From Marvinbryantia sp964455335 (GTDB lineage: Bacteria > Bacillota > Clostridia > Lachnospirales > Lachnospiraceae): a stretch of 6,158 nt of DNA. Where the stretch lies: NCBI GenBank assembly GCA_964455335.1, contig CAYVVW010000124.1, positions 1-6,158 of the forward strand, given 5' to 3'. Every line of letters starts with the position of its first letter. Position 1 is the first letter of the stretch. Position numbers and translations under genes: made by a program. The notes under the pieces were generated by a model. The model was given only the letters and a program-made list of their open reading frames with translations. It was not told the DNA's origin and searched no databases. Positions 1-6,158 of this stretch are shown in pieces.

Positions 1-1801
1 GGTGAAGGCTACGGGAAACGGCGAGGATGTCCATGATTATGTGAAAGTCACGGTAAAAGACACGGACCTTTGCCCGCGCTATTGCGCGCGCCTGGTAAAA
101 AATATCAAGATCGCGCCATCGCCGAAGTGGCTGCAAAGGCGTTTGGCGGTGAATGGCATCCGCCCGATCAACAATGTGGTGGACATCACAAATTATGTGA
201 TGGAAGAATATGGGCAGCCGATGCACGCATATGATTATGACACGCTGGCGGGGCACGAGATCGTCGTGCGCCGCGCCAAGGAGGGGGAGACCTTTGTCAC
301 CCTCGACGGGCAGGCGCGCGCGATGGACGAGAACGTGCTGATGATCTGCGACGGCGAGAAGCCTGTCGGCGTGGCCGGCATCATGGGCGGCGAAAATTCC
401 ATGATTACGGACAATGTCAAGACGATGATGTTTGAGGCGGCCTGCTTTGACGGAACGAACATCCGCCTTTCTGCAAAGCGCATCGGGCTGCGCACGGACG
501 CCTCCGGAAAATTTGAAAAAGGGCTTGACCCGGAAAACGCGCAGGCGGCGATGGACCGCGCCTGCCAATTGATGGAGGAATTGGGCGCGGGCGAGGTGGT
601 CGGCGGCATGGTGGACGTGTACCCGCAAAAGAAAGCGCCGGTGCGCATCACATTTGATCCGGAGAAGATCAACCGCCTGTTGGGAACGGAACTCTCCAAA
701 GAACAAATGCTGGAATACCTGGGACGCGTGGGGCTTATCTACGACGCGGATACGGGCGAGATCGTTGTGCCCCCGTTCCGGCAGGACGTGCTGTGCACAG
801 CCGACCTTGCGGAGGAAGTGGCGCGTTTTTACGGCTACGACAAGATTCCGGTCACGCTGCCGAGCGGCGAGGCGACCACAGGAAAGCTGCCGTTTGCCCT
901 GCGCCTTGCGCAGACCGCGCGGGACATCGCGGAATATTGCGGATTTTCCGAAGGGTATTGCTATTCCTTTGAAAGCCCGAAGGTGTTTGACAAACTGTTG
1001 CTTCCGGCAGGCGACAAACTGCGCGAGGCAGTGGAGATTTCCAATCCCCTGGGCGAGGATTTCCGCGTGATGCGCACCCTGCCCCTCAATGGGATGCTGA
1101 CGTCTTTGGCGTTCAATTACAATCACCGCAACAAAAACGTGCGGCTTTATGAGATTGGCAATGTTTATCTGCCGAAATCGCTGCCGCTGACCGAATTGCC
1201 GCAGGAGCGCAGGCAGTTTACCCTCGGCATGTACGGGGAGGGCGACTTCTTCACCATGAAAGGCGTGGTCGAGGAGTTTTTGGAAAAAGTGGGCATTGCG
1301 CGGGACATCACCTATGACACAGGCGCGGATCGCCCCTACCTGCACCCGGGAAGAAAGGCGGACGTGCGCCACCAGGGCGCAGTGCTTGGCTATCTCGGGG
1401 AAATCCACCCGGCCGTCGCGGACGCGTATGGCATCAAGGAGCGCGCCTATGTGGCGGTCTTGGATTTGCCGGCGGTGGAGGCTTTTGCGACGTATGAGCG
1501 CAAATTCCAGGGGATCGCGCGCTACCCGGCCGTGACGCGCGACCTGAGCATGGTCGTGCCAAAGCGCGTCAGCGCGGGGGAGATCGAGGCGATGATCCGC
1601 CAAAGGGGCGGAAAGTACCTGGAGAGCTGCCAGCTGTTCGATCTCTTCGAGGGATCGCAGATACAAGAGGGGAGCAAGTCGATGGCCTACTCCATCGTGT
1701 TCCGCGCAAAAGACAAGACGTTAGAGGAGGCGGACGTGGCGGCCGCCATGAAAAAAATCCTGCATGGGCTGCACGCGATGGGCATTGAGCTGCGGCAGTG
1801 A
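1..1801 (+). CDS. pheT: Phenylalanine--tRNA ligase beta subunit, 5'-truncated by window edge
   Basis: This is the beta chain of the alpha2-beta2 phenylalanyl-tRNA synthetase, a cytoplasmic enzyme that charges tRNA-Phe. The reading frame is open from the first bases. The GTG at 2-4 is an internal valine codon, not a start, because family members are about 800 residues long and only 599 are present, so roughly 200 N-terminal residues (including the EMAP-like tRNA-binding domain) lie upstream. Fragment residues about 25-205 are the B3/B4 editing region, with the conserved stretches INNVVDITNYV, GQPMHAYDYD, GIMGGENS and RTDASGKFEKGLDP. Residues about 214-290 are the B5 domain, ending in DLAEEVARFYGYDKIP. 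A catalytic-like core follows (SNPLGEDFRVMRT, HRNKNVRLYEIGNVYLP, YLHPGRKA). Residues about 501-599 are the FDX-ACB anticodon-binding domain (RYPAVTRDLSMVVP, SCQLFDLFEG). The stop is TGA at 1799-1801 and no internal break is seen. pheS would be expected just upstream, outside the window. Confidence 0.97.
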   Translation, partial: VKATGNGEDVHDYVKVTVKDTDLCPRYCARLVKNIKIAPSPKWLQRRLAVNGIRPINNVVDITNYVMEEYGQPMHAYDYDTLAGHEIVVRRAKEGETFVTLDGQARAMDENVLMICDGEKPVGVAGIMGGENSMITDNVKTMMFEAACFDGTNIRLSAKRIGLRTDASGKFEKGLDPENAQAAMDRACQLMEELGAGEVVGGMVDVYPQKKAPVRITFDPEKINRLLGTELSKEQMLEYLGRVGLIYDADTGEIVVPPFRQDVLCTADLAEEVARFYGYDKIPVTLPSGEATTGKLPFALRLAQTARDIAEYCGFSEGYCYSFESPKVFDKLLLPAGDKLREAVEISNPLGEDFRVMRTLPLNGMLTSLAFNYNHRNKNVRLYEIGNVYLPKSLPLTELPQERRQFTLGMYGEGDFFTMKGVVEEFLEKVGIARDITYDTGADRPYLHPGRKADVRHQGAVLGYLGEIHPAVADAYGIKERAYVAVLDLPAVEAFATYERKFQGIARYPAVTRDLSMVVPKRVSAGEIEAMIRQRGGKYLESCQLFDLFEGSQIQEGSKSMAYSIVFRAKDKTLEEADVAAAMKKILHGLHAMGIELRQ

Positions 1802-1900
1802 GGGAGACGCTGCCCAAAAACCAGACGCGTAGTTATCCGTCAGGGCTGCCGCGAAGCAGGTTTGGCCGGCAGGGCAGGCGCGCCGCACGGAAAGGACAAG
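1802..1900. other. pheT-queA intergenic spacer, no clear signals
   Basis: These 99 bases separate pheT and queA. The only structure noticed is a weak inverted repeat, CTGCCG at 1846-1851 and CGGCAG at 1867-1872, with a 15-base loop and no following T run, so it does not look like an intrinsic terminator. No convincing -35/-10 pair is visible. Readthrough from pheT into queA is therefore plausible, but this is inference. Confidence 0.5.
1891..1896 (+). promoter_or_regulatory. Ribosome binding site of queA (decides start)
   Basis: AAAGGA lies 4 bases before the ATG at 1901. It supports ATG 1901 over the upstream in-frame TTG at 1862, which would add 13 residues that look unlike the family. Starting at 1901 gives the usual QueA beginning MKTSDFYFDLP. 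Confidence 0.7.
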
Positions 1901-2875
1901 ATGAAAACATCGGATTTTTATTTTGATTTGCCAAAGGAGTTGATCGCGCAAGATCCTCTGGAGGATCGCAGCGCGTCGCGCCTGCTTGTGCTAAAAAAAG
2001 ACACGGGGCAAATCGAGCACCGCGTTTTTCGGGATGTGATCAAGTATTTGCATCCCGGAGACTGCCTGGTGCTCAATGATACCAAAGTGATTCCCGCGCG
2101 CCTTTTCGGGACGAAAGCGGGCACGGAGGCGAAAATCGAGATCCTGCTCTTAAGGCGCATGGGAGGCGATGTGTGGGAGGCATTGGCAAAGCCGGGAAAG
2201 AAGGCAAAGCCCGGAACGACGATTTGCTTTGGCGACGGCATTTTGACGGGCGAAGTGACAGATGTGGCGCAGGACGGAAACCGCCTGATCCGATTTACGT
2301 ATGAGGGCATTTTCGAGGAAATTTTAGACCGGCTGGGGCAGATGCCCCTGCCCCCCTACATCACACATCCATTAGAGGACAAGAGCCGCTACCAGACGGT
2401 CTACGCAAGGCATGACGGGTCAGCGGCGGCGCCCACGGCAGGGCTGCATTTCACGCCGCAGCTGTTGCGGCAGATTGCGGAAAAGGGCGTTGAGATCGCG
2501 CACGTAACGCTGCATGTGGGGCTTGGCACGTTCCGCCCCGTGAAAGTGGAAGATGTCACGCAGCATCAGATGCACGCCGAATTTTACCGCATCGAGCCGG
2601 AGCAGGCCGCGCGCATCAACCGCGCAAAGGCGGCGGGCGGGCGGATCGTCTGCGTGGGCACGACAAGCTGCCGCACGTTGGAATCCGCGGCGGATGAGAC
2701 CGGCGTCGTGCAGGCCGGAAGCGGCTGGACGGATATTTTTATCTACCCGGGGTATCGGTTTCGCGCCACCGACGCGCTGATCACAAACTTCCATTTGCCG
2801 GAATCGACGTTGCTGATGCTCGTGTCGGCGCTGGCGGGAAAGGAAAGCAACAAAAAGGAGTACCCGGTGCGGTAA
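1901..2875 (+). CDS. queA: tRNA preQ1(34) S-adenosylmethionine ribosyltransferase-isomerase, C-terminus frameshifted
   Basis: QueA transfers and isomerises the ribosyl part of S-adenosylmethionine onto preQ1 at tRNA position 34, giving epoxyqueuosine, the penultimate step of queuosine synthesis in the cytoplasm. Family motifs run the whole length: LIAQDPLEDRSASRLLVL near the N-terminus, GDCLVLNDTKVIPARLFG, LGQMPLPPYI, RYQTVYA, GSAAAPTAGLHF (residues 173-184), VTLHVGLGTFRPV, VGTTSCRTLES, GWTDIFIYPGYRF and LPESTLLMLVSA (from residue 299). The frame as read ends at TAA 2873-2875 after 324 residues with the atypical tail KESNKKEYPVR. The expected family tail is encoded immediately after, in another frame, ending at 2925. 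Correcting one base gives 341 residues, a normal QueA length. The cause may be a sequencing or assembly error or a real recent mutation. The usual neighbours tgt and ruvB are not adjacent here. Confidence 0.95.
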   Translation: MKTSDFYFDLPKELIAQDPLEDRSASRLLVLKKDTGQIEHRVFRDVIKYLHPGDCLVLNDTKVIPARLFGTKAGTEAKIEILLLRRMGGDVWEALAKPGKKAKPGTTICFGDGILTGEVTDVAQDGNRLIRFTYEGIFEEILDRLGQMPLPPYITHPLEDKSRYQTVYARHDGSAAAPTAGLHFTPQLLRQIAEKGVEIAHVTLHVGLGTFRPVKVEDVTQHQMHAEFYRIEPEQAARINRAKAAGGRIVCVGTTSCRTLESAADETGVVQAGSGWTDIFIYPGYRFRATDALITNFHLPESTLLMLVSALAGKESNKKEYPVR

Positions 2876-2925
2876 AAGAGCGGTACAGGTTCTTTAGCTT
2901 TGGCGATGCTTCGCTGCTGATTTGA
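2869..2925 (+). pseudogene. queA: Displaced C-terminal end of QueA, in the -1 frame
   Basis: Read from GCG at 2869, this stretch encodes AV followed by KERYRFFSFGDASLLI and a TGA stop at 2923-2925. That is the conserved QueA terminus (family pattern A-V-x-E-R-Y-R-F-F-S-F-G-D-A-M-L-I). It is in the -1 frame relative to the upstream queA frame. From the E of AGKE (codon 2843-2845) to the AV there are 23 bases, where the family spacing needs 24 (eight codons), so one base appears to be missing. Because the tyrosine at 2861-2863 sits in its expected place, the loss probably lies in 2864-2868. Confidence 0.88.
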
Positions 2926-2938
2926 CGCAAAATATTTC

Positions 2939-2967
2939 TTGTTTTCGCCTCTCAAAGGTGATAAAAT
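2939..2967 (+). promoter_or_regulatory. Predicted sigma-A type promoter for secA
   Basis: TTGTTT at 2939-2944 and TAAAAT at 2962-2967 are separated by 17 bases. The -10 is preceded by TG one base upstream (TGATAAAAT, 2959-2967), an extended -10. The area is clearly more AT-rich than the flanking genes. Transcription would start near 2974, giving a leader of about 45 bases before secA. The -35 is a weak match (TTG plus three T), compensated by the extended -10. A TTGACG at 2922-2927 is a better -35 by sequence but lies 34 bases from this -10. Confidence 0.55.
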
Positions 2968-3006
2968 GTTCGGTAGTGCGTTTCAGTTTATGAATACATG
3001 AGGTAC

Positions 3007-3011
3007 AGGAG
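3007..3011 (+). promoter_or_regulatory. Ribosome binding site of secA (decides start)
   Basis: AGGAG lies 7 bases before the ATG at 3019. It selects ATG 3019 (MSIFSKVFG) over the in-frame ATG at 2998, which has no such site and would add seven non-conserved residues. Confidence 0.75.
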
Positions 3012-3018
3012 TGGAAGG

Positions 3019-5448
3019 ATGAGCATATTTTCAAAAGTGTTTGGCACCCACAGTCAGCGCGAGCTGAAGCGGATTGCGCCGCTGGTTGACAAGGTCGAGA
3101 GCCTGCGCCCCGAGATGCAGGCGCTTTCTGACGCGCAGCTGCGCGCAAAGACGGACGAGTTCAAGGGCAGGCTTGCCAACGGGCAGACCTTGGATGACTT
3201 GCTTCCGGAAGCCTTTGCGGTTGTGCGGGAGGCGGCAAAACGGACCATCGGGCTTGAGCCGTACCGCGTGCAGATCATCGGCGGCATTATCTTGCACCAG
3301 GGGCGTATCGCGGAGATGCGCACGGGCGAGGGCAAGACCCTGGTGTCCACGCTCCCCGCTTATTTGAACGCCCTGGAGGGGAAAGGGGTACACATCGTCA
3401 CGGTCAACGATTACCTGGCGCACCGCGACGCGGAGTGGATGGGAAAAGTGCACGAGTTTCTGGGCTTGACCGTCGGCTGCGTGCTCAACGATATGGAAAA
3501 CGATGAGCGCAGGAAAATGTACGACTGCGACATTACCTATATTACCAATAACGAGGACGGGTTTGACTATCTGCGCGACAACATGGTCATTTACAAGGAG
3601 CAGCTGGTGCAGCGCGGGCTGCACTATGCCATCATCGACGAGGTGGACTCCGTTTTGATCGACGAGGCGCGCACGCCGCTGATCATTTCCGGGCAGAGCG
3701 GGAAGTCCACGAAGCTCTACGAGGTGGCGGATGTCCTCGCCAGGCAGCTCCAGCGCGGAGAGGCGAGCGGCGAGGTGACGAAGATGTCCGCCATCATGGG
3801 CGAGGAGATTGTGGAGACGGGCGACTTCATCGTCAACGAAAAGGACAAGGTGGTCACGCTGACCCAGCAGGGCGTGGAAAAGGTGGAGAAGTTTTTCCAG
3901 ATCGAGAACCTTGCGGATGCGGAAAACCTGGAGATCCAGCACAACGTGGATCTCGCCTTGCGCGCCAATTACCTGATGTTCCGGGACCAGGATTATGTGG
4001 TGAAAGATGACGAGGTGCTGATCGTGGACGAGTTCACGGGACGCATCATGCCAGGCCGGCGCTACNNNNNNNNNNTACTCGGACGGCCTGCACCAGGCCA
4101 TCGAAGCAAAGGAGCACGTGAAAGTGACGCGGGAGAGCAAGACGCTTGCCACCATCACGTTCCAGAACTTTTTCAACAAATATACGAAAAAGGCCGGCAT
4201 GACCGGCACGGCGCTCACGGAGGAAAAGGAGTTCCGCGACATCTATGGCATGGACGTCATCGAGATCCCCACAAATCTTCCGGTCATCCGCAAGGACTTG
4301 GATGACGCCGTTTACATGACGAAAAAGGAAAAGTACCGCGCGGTGGTGAATGCCATCGAGGAGGCGCACAAAAAAGGGCAGCCGGTGCTGGTGGGCACCA
4401 TCACGATCGACATTTCCGAGCTGCTGAGCGGCATGCTGAAAAAGCGCGGGATTCCACACAAAGTGCTCAATGCCAAGTTCCACGAGCTAGAGGCGGAGAT
4501 CGTGGCGGACGCTGGCGTCCATGGGGCGGTGACGATTGCGACCAACATGGCCGGCCGCGGCACGGACATCAAGCTGGACGATGTGTCGCGCGAATTGGGC
4601 GGCTTGAAGATTGTGGGCACCGAGCGCCATGAGTCGCGCNNNNNNNNNNNNNNTTTGGGTCTGAGCGGCTGATGGGCATTTTCCGATCCCTCGGCGTGCA
4701 GGAGAACGAGCAGATCGAGCACAAGATGCTCTCGTCCGCCATCGAAAAGGCGCAGGAGAAGATCGAGGGCAACAACTACGGCATCCGAAAGAATTTGTTA
4801 GAATATGACCAGGTGAACAACGAGCAGCGCGAGATCATCTATGCAGAGCGCCGCCGCGTGCTGGACGGCGAAAATATGAAAGACGCCATCAACAAGATGA
4901 TCACGGACGTCATTTCCCGCACGGTGGACATTTGCGTCGGGGAGGCCGCAAAGGAGCGGGACGCGAACGAGCTGAACACCCTGCTCTTGCCGACGATCCC
5001 GATCGCTCCCATCACGCAAGAGGAAATCGAGAAATGCAGCGCAAAGGAGCTCAAGGAGCGGATCGGGGAGCGGGCGTTTGCGCTCTACGCCGAAAAAGAG
5101 GCGCTGTTCCCGCAGCCGGAGCAGATGCGCGAGATAGAGCGCGTCATCATCCAGCGCGTCATAGACCGCAAGTGGATTGACCACCTGGTGGAGTACAAGC
5201 TCCGCGGGTTTGAGATGTTTGACGAGATGACGAACAACATCCAGGCAGACACTTTGCGCCTGCTCTACCACGTGCGGGTGGAGGAAAAGGTCGAGCGCGA
5301 GGAAGTGGCAAAGGTGACGGGGACAAACAAGGACGAGAGCCTCGCGAAAGCGCCAAAGAAACGCGCGACGGAAAAGATCTACCCGAACGATCCCTGCCCC
5401 TGCGGAAGCGGGAAAAAATACAAGCAGTGCCATGGGAGAAAGAAGTAA
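3019..5448 (+). CDS. secA: Preprotein translocase ATPase SecA, interrupted by two assembly gaps
   Basis: SecA is the cytoplasmic and membrane-associated motor that drives preproteins through SecYEG using ATP. One gene is spread over three reading-frame segments: 3019-4065, 4076-4639 and 4654-5448, separated by N runs. The first segment has Walker A TGEGKT (residues 102-107), DEVD (207-210), EARTPLIISG, and the clostridial-type GEASGEVTKMSAIMGEE stretch in the preprotein cross-linking region. The second holds SDGLHQAIEAKE, KAGMTGTA, GQPVLVGT and motif V ATNMAGRGTD (4538-4567). The third begins FGSERL and ends with the SEC-C zinc motif CPCGSG...QCH (ligand codons at 5395, 5401, 5428 and 5431). 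Repairing the first gap and restoring about 32 residues at the second gives about 832 residues, near the family's usual length. Two oddities remain: motif VI is lost in the second gap, and about 21 residues of the two-helix finger are absent at 5185-5187. The start follows the AGGAG at 3007. Readthrough into prfB is likely. Confidence 0.97.
4066..4075. other. Assembly gap (10 N) inside secA, probably hiding no sequence
   Basis: The left flank ends in the codons for GRRY (...TAC at 4063-4065) and the right flank begins TAC TCG GAC (YSDGL). SecA has a single tyrosine here (GRRYSDGL). The two flanks therefore overlap by TAC, and the N run is a placeholder. Removing 13 bases restores one frame. 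Confidence 0.85.
4640..4653. other. Assembly gap (14 N) inside secA, about 96 bases missing
   Basis: The left flank ends HESR and the right flank begins FGSERLMGIF. In SecA these are separated by about 32 residues containing RIDNQLRGRAGRQGDPG (helicase motif VI) and SLEDDLMR. Fourteen N cannot hold them, so the run length is not a size estimate. Restoring 96 bases would also keep the frame. Confidence 0.88.
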
Positions 5449-5468
5449 GCAAGGAAGAAAAAGAGAAA

Positions 5469-5474
5469 GAAGGT
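5469..5474 (+). promoter_or_regulatory. Ribosome binding site of prfB (decides a GTG start)
   Basis: GAAGGT lies 6 bases before the GTG at 5481. No ATG in this frame lies between the secA stop and the frameshift site, and GTG 5481 gives the family-like start MVELDAFRYTL. An overlapping GTG at 5479 is in a frame that stops before the conserved region. Confidence 0.65.
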
Positions 5475-5480
5475 GACAGT

Positions 5481-6158
5481 GTGGTCGAATTGGACGCGTT
5501 CCGCTATACGCTCGGAACATACGAAAAACCATTGCTGGAAGTGAGGGATTCACTTTGACCTCGCAAATAAGGAAAAGCGCATCGAGGAATTAGAGCGCAA
5601 GATGGAAGAACCAAACTTTTGGGATGACCCGGAGTCTTCCCAGGAGTCCATGAAGCAGCTCAAAGCGCTCAAGGGCGACGTGTCGGCCTATGCCCATTTG
5701 AAAGGGCAATATGAGGAGATCGAGACGCTGATCGAGATGGCATATGAGGAAAATGACGCTTCCCTGATACCGGAAATCCAAGAGACGCTTGACGCGTTTG
5801 CCGCCACGTTTGAGGATGTGCGCATCCGCACCCTGCTCTCCGGGGAATATGACAAGAATGACGCCATCCTCACGCTGCACGCGGGTGCGGGCGGCACGGA
5901 GTCGTGCGACTGGGCGGGCATGCTTTACCGCATGTACGCGCGGTGGGCGGACAAGCGCGGCTTTGCGGTGGAGGTCCTCGATTACCTGGAGGGAGAGGAG
6001 GCCGGCATCAAGTCCGTCACGTTTGAGGTGCGCGGGGAAAATGCCTATGGCTACTTAAAATCAGAGAAAGGCGTGCACCGCCTTGTGCGCATTTCGCCCT
6101 TTAACGCGGCGGGGAAGCGCCAGACCTCATTCGTCTCCTGCGACGTCATGCCGGACAT
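5481..6158 (+). CDS. prfB: Peptide chain release factor 2 (programmed +1 frameshift), 3'-truncated by window edge
   Basis: RF2 reads UGA and UAA stop codons on the ribosome and triggers release of the finished protein. The first 25 codons (MVELDAFRYTL...YEKPLLEVRDSL, 5481-5555) end at an in-frame TGA (5556-5558). A +1 shift at CTT-TGA-C continues as DLANKEKRIEELERKMEEP from 5557 to the window end with no further stop. About 225 of roughly 370 residues are present. The visible part has the N-terminal coiled-coil domain (EELERKMEEPNFWDDPE), the conserved LTLHAGAGGTESCDWAGMLY and HRLVRISPFNAAGKRQTSF, which contains the SPF stop-codon reading tripeptide (6094-6102). SPF identifies RF2 rather than RF1, which has PxT. 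The catalytic GGQ loop lies beyond the edge. prfB follows secA by 32 bases with no visible terminator, so co-transcription is likely. Confidence 0.96.
5544..5559 (+). promoter_or_regulatory. RF2 programmed +1 frameshift site
   Basis: The sequence is AGGGATTCACTTTGAC. CTT TGA C is the invariant slippery site: when RF2 is scarce the ribosome pauses at UGA, tRNA-Leu slips from CUU to UUU, and translation continues with GAC. AGG begins 9 bases before CTT, the same distance as in the E. coli site (AGGGGGTATCTTTGAC), so it can act as the internal Shine-Dalgarno stimulator. Only AGGG is kept, making it weaker than the E. coli version. The logic is autoregulation of RF2 level. Confidence 0.93.

Noticed and set aside
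1846..1872. Possible terminator hairpin after pheT
   Set aside because: It has only a six-base stem with a 15-base loop and no T run.
1862..1900. Upstream TTG start for queA at 1862
   Set aside because: The extra 13 residues are not family-like, and a ribosome binding site is well placed for ATG 1901.
2998..3018. Upstream ATG start for secA at 2998
   Set aside because: The AGGAG at 3007-3011 lies downstream of it and is correctly spaced for ATG 3019. MSIFSKVFG is a normal SecA start.
3031..4242. Long open frame of about 400 codons on the minus strand, antisense to secA
   Set aside because: It mirrors the GC-rich codon pattern of secA, runs straight through the N gap, has no recognisable family motifs and no convincing start signal. 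It is a shadow.
4066..4653. Two N-separated secA frame changes read as separate genes or an intein or insertion
   Set aside because: SecA sequence continues across both sides in the correct order, and no intein or mobile-element sequence is visible. The frame changes coincide exactly with N runs.
4798..5553. Minus-strand open frame of about 250 codons over the secA end and prfB start
   Set aside because: It is antisense to two strongly supported genes, its composition reflects the opposite strand, and no family is recognised.
5556..5558. TGA in prfB read as a disabling nonsense mutation
   Set aside because: It sits in the canonical RF2 recoding context CTTTGAC with upstream AGGG, and RF2 sequence resumes immediately in the +1 frame.

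Overview
This window is a stretch of bacterial housekeeping genes, all on the + strand: the 3' three quarters of pheT, then queA, secA and the 5' part of prfB (RF2). The SecA and PheT sequences are of the kind found in Clostridia-type Bacillota. SecA has the long nucleotide-binding region and C-terminal zinc motif typical of that group, and secA sits directly upstream of prfB, as is common in Bacillota. The DNA is fairly GC-rich, with many G/C third positions, which points to a higher-GC member of the class. Two internal N runs show that this is a draft, probably metagenomic, assembly.

Layout: bases 1-1801 carry PheT (phenylalanyl-tRNA synthetase beta subunit) from before its B3/B4 domain to its stop. 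After 99 bases with no clear terminator comes queA (1901 to 2875 as read, or 2925 if a one-base frameshift is corrected). A likely promoter (2939-2967) with an extended -10 precedes secA (3019-5448). secA is interrupted by two N runs and also lacks a short conserved in-frame segment. After 32 bases, prfB starts at GTG 5481, reaches an in-frame TGA at 5556-5558, and continues in the +1 frame to the window end. This is the classic RF2 programmed frameshift.

Functionally the genes cover tRNA charging (PheT), tRNA wobble modification (QueA), protein export (SecA) and translation termination (RF2). I found no mobile element, CRISPR array, RNA gene, defence system or undescribed system. The points worth attention are departures from the expected gene sequences: a broken queA C-terminus, one N run that hides nothing, a second N run that stands in for about 96 missing bases including helicase motif VI, and an apparent 63-base in-frame loss in the SecA two-helix finger. 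The last is either an assembly error or a remarkable variant.
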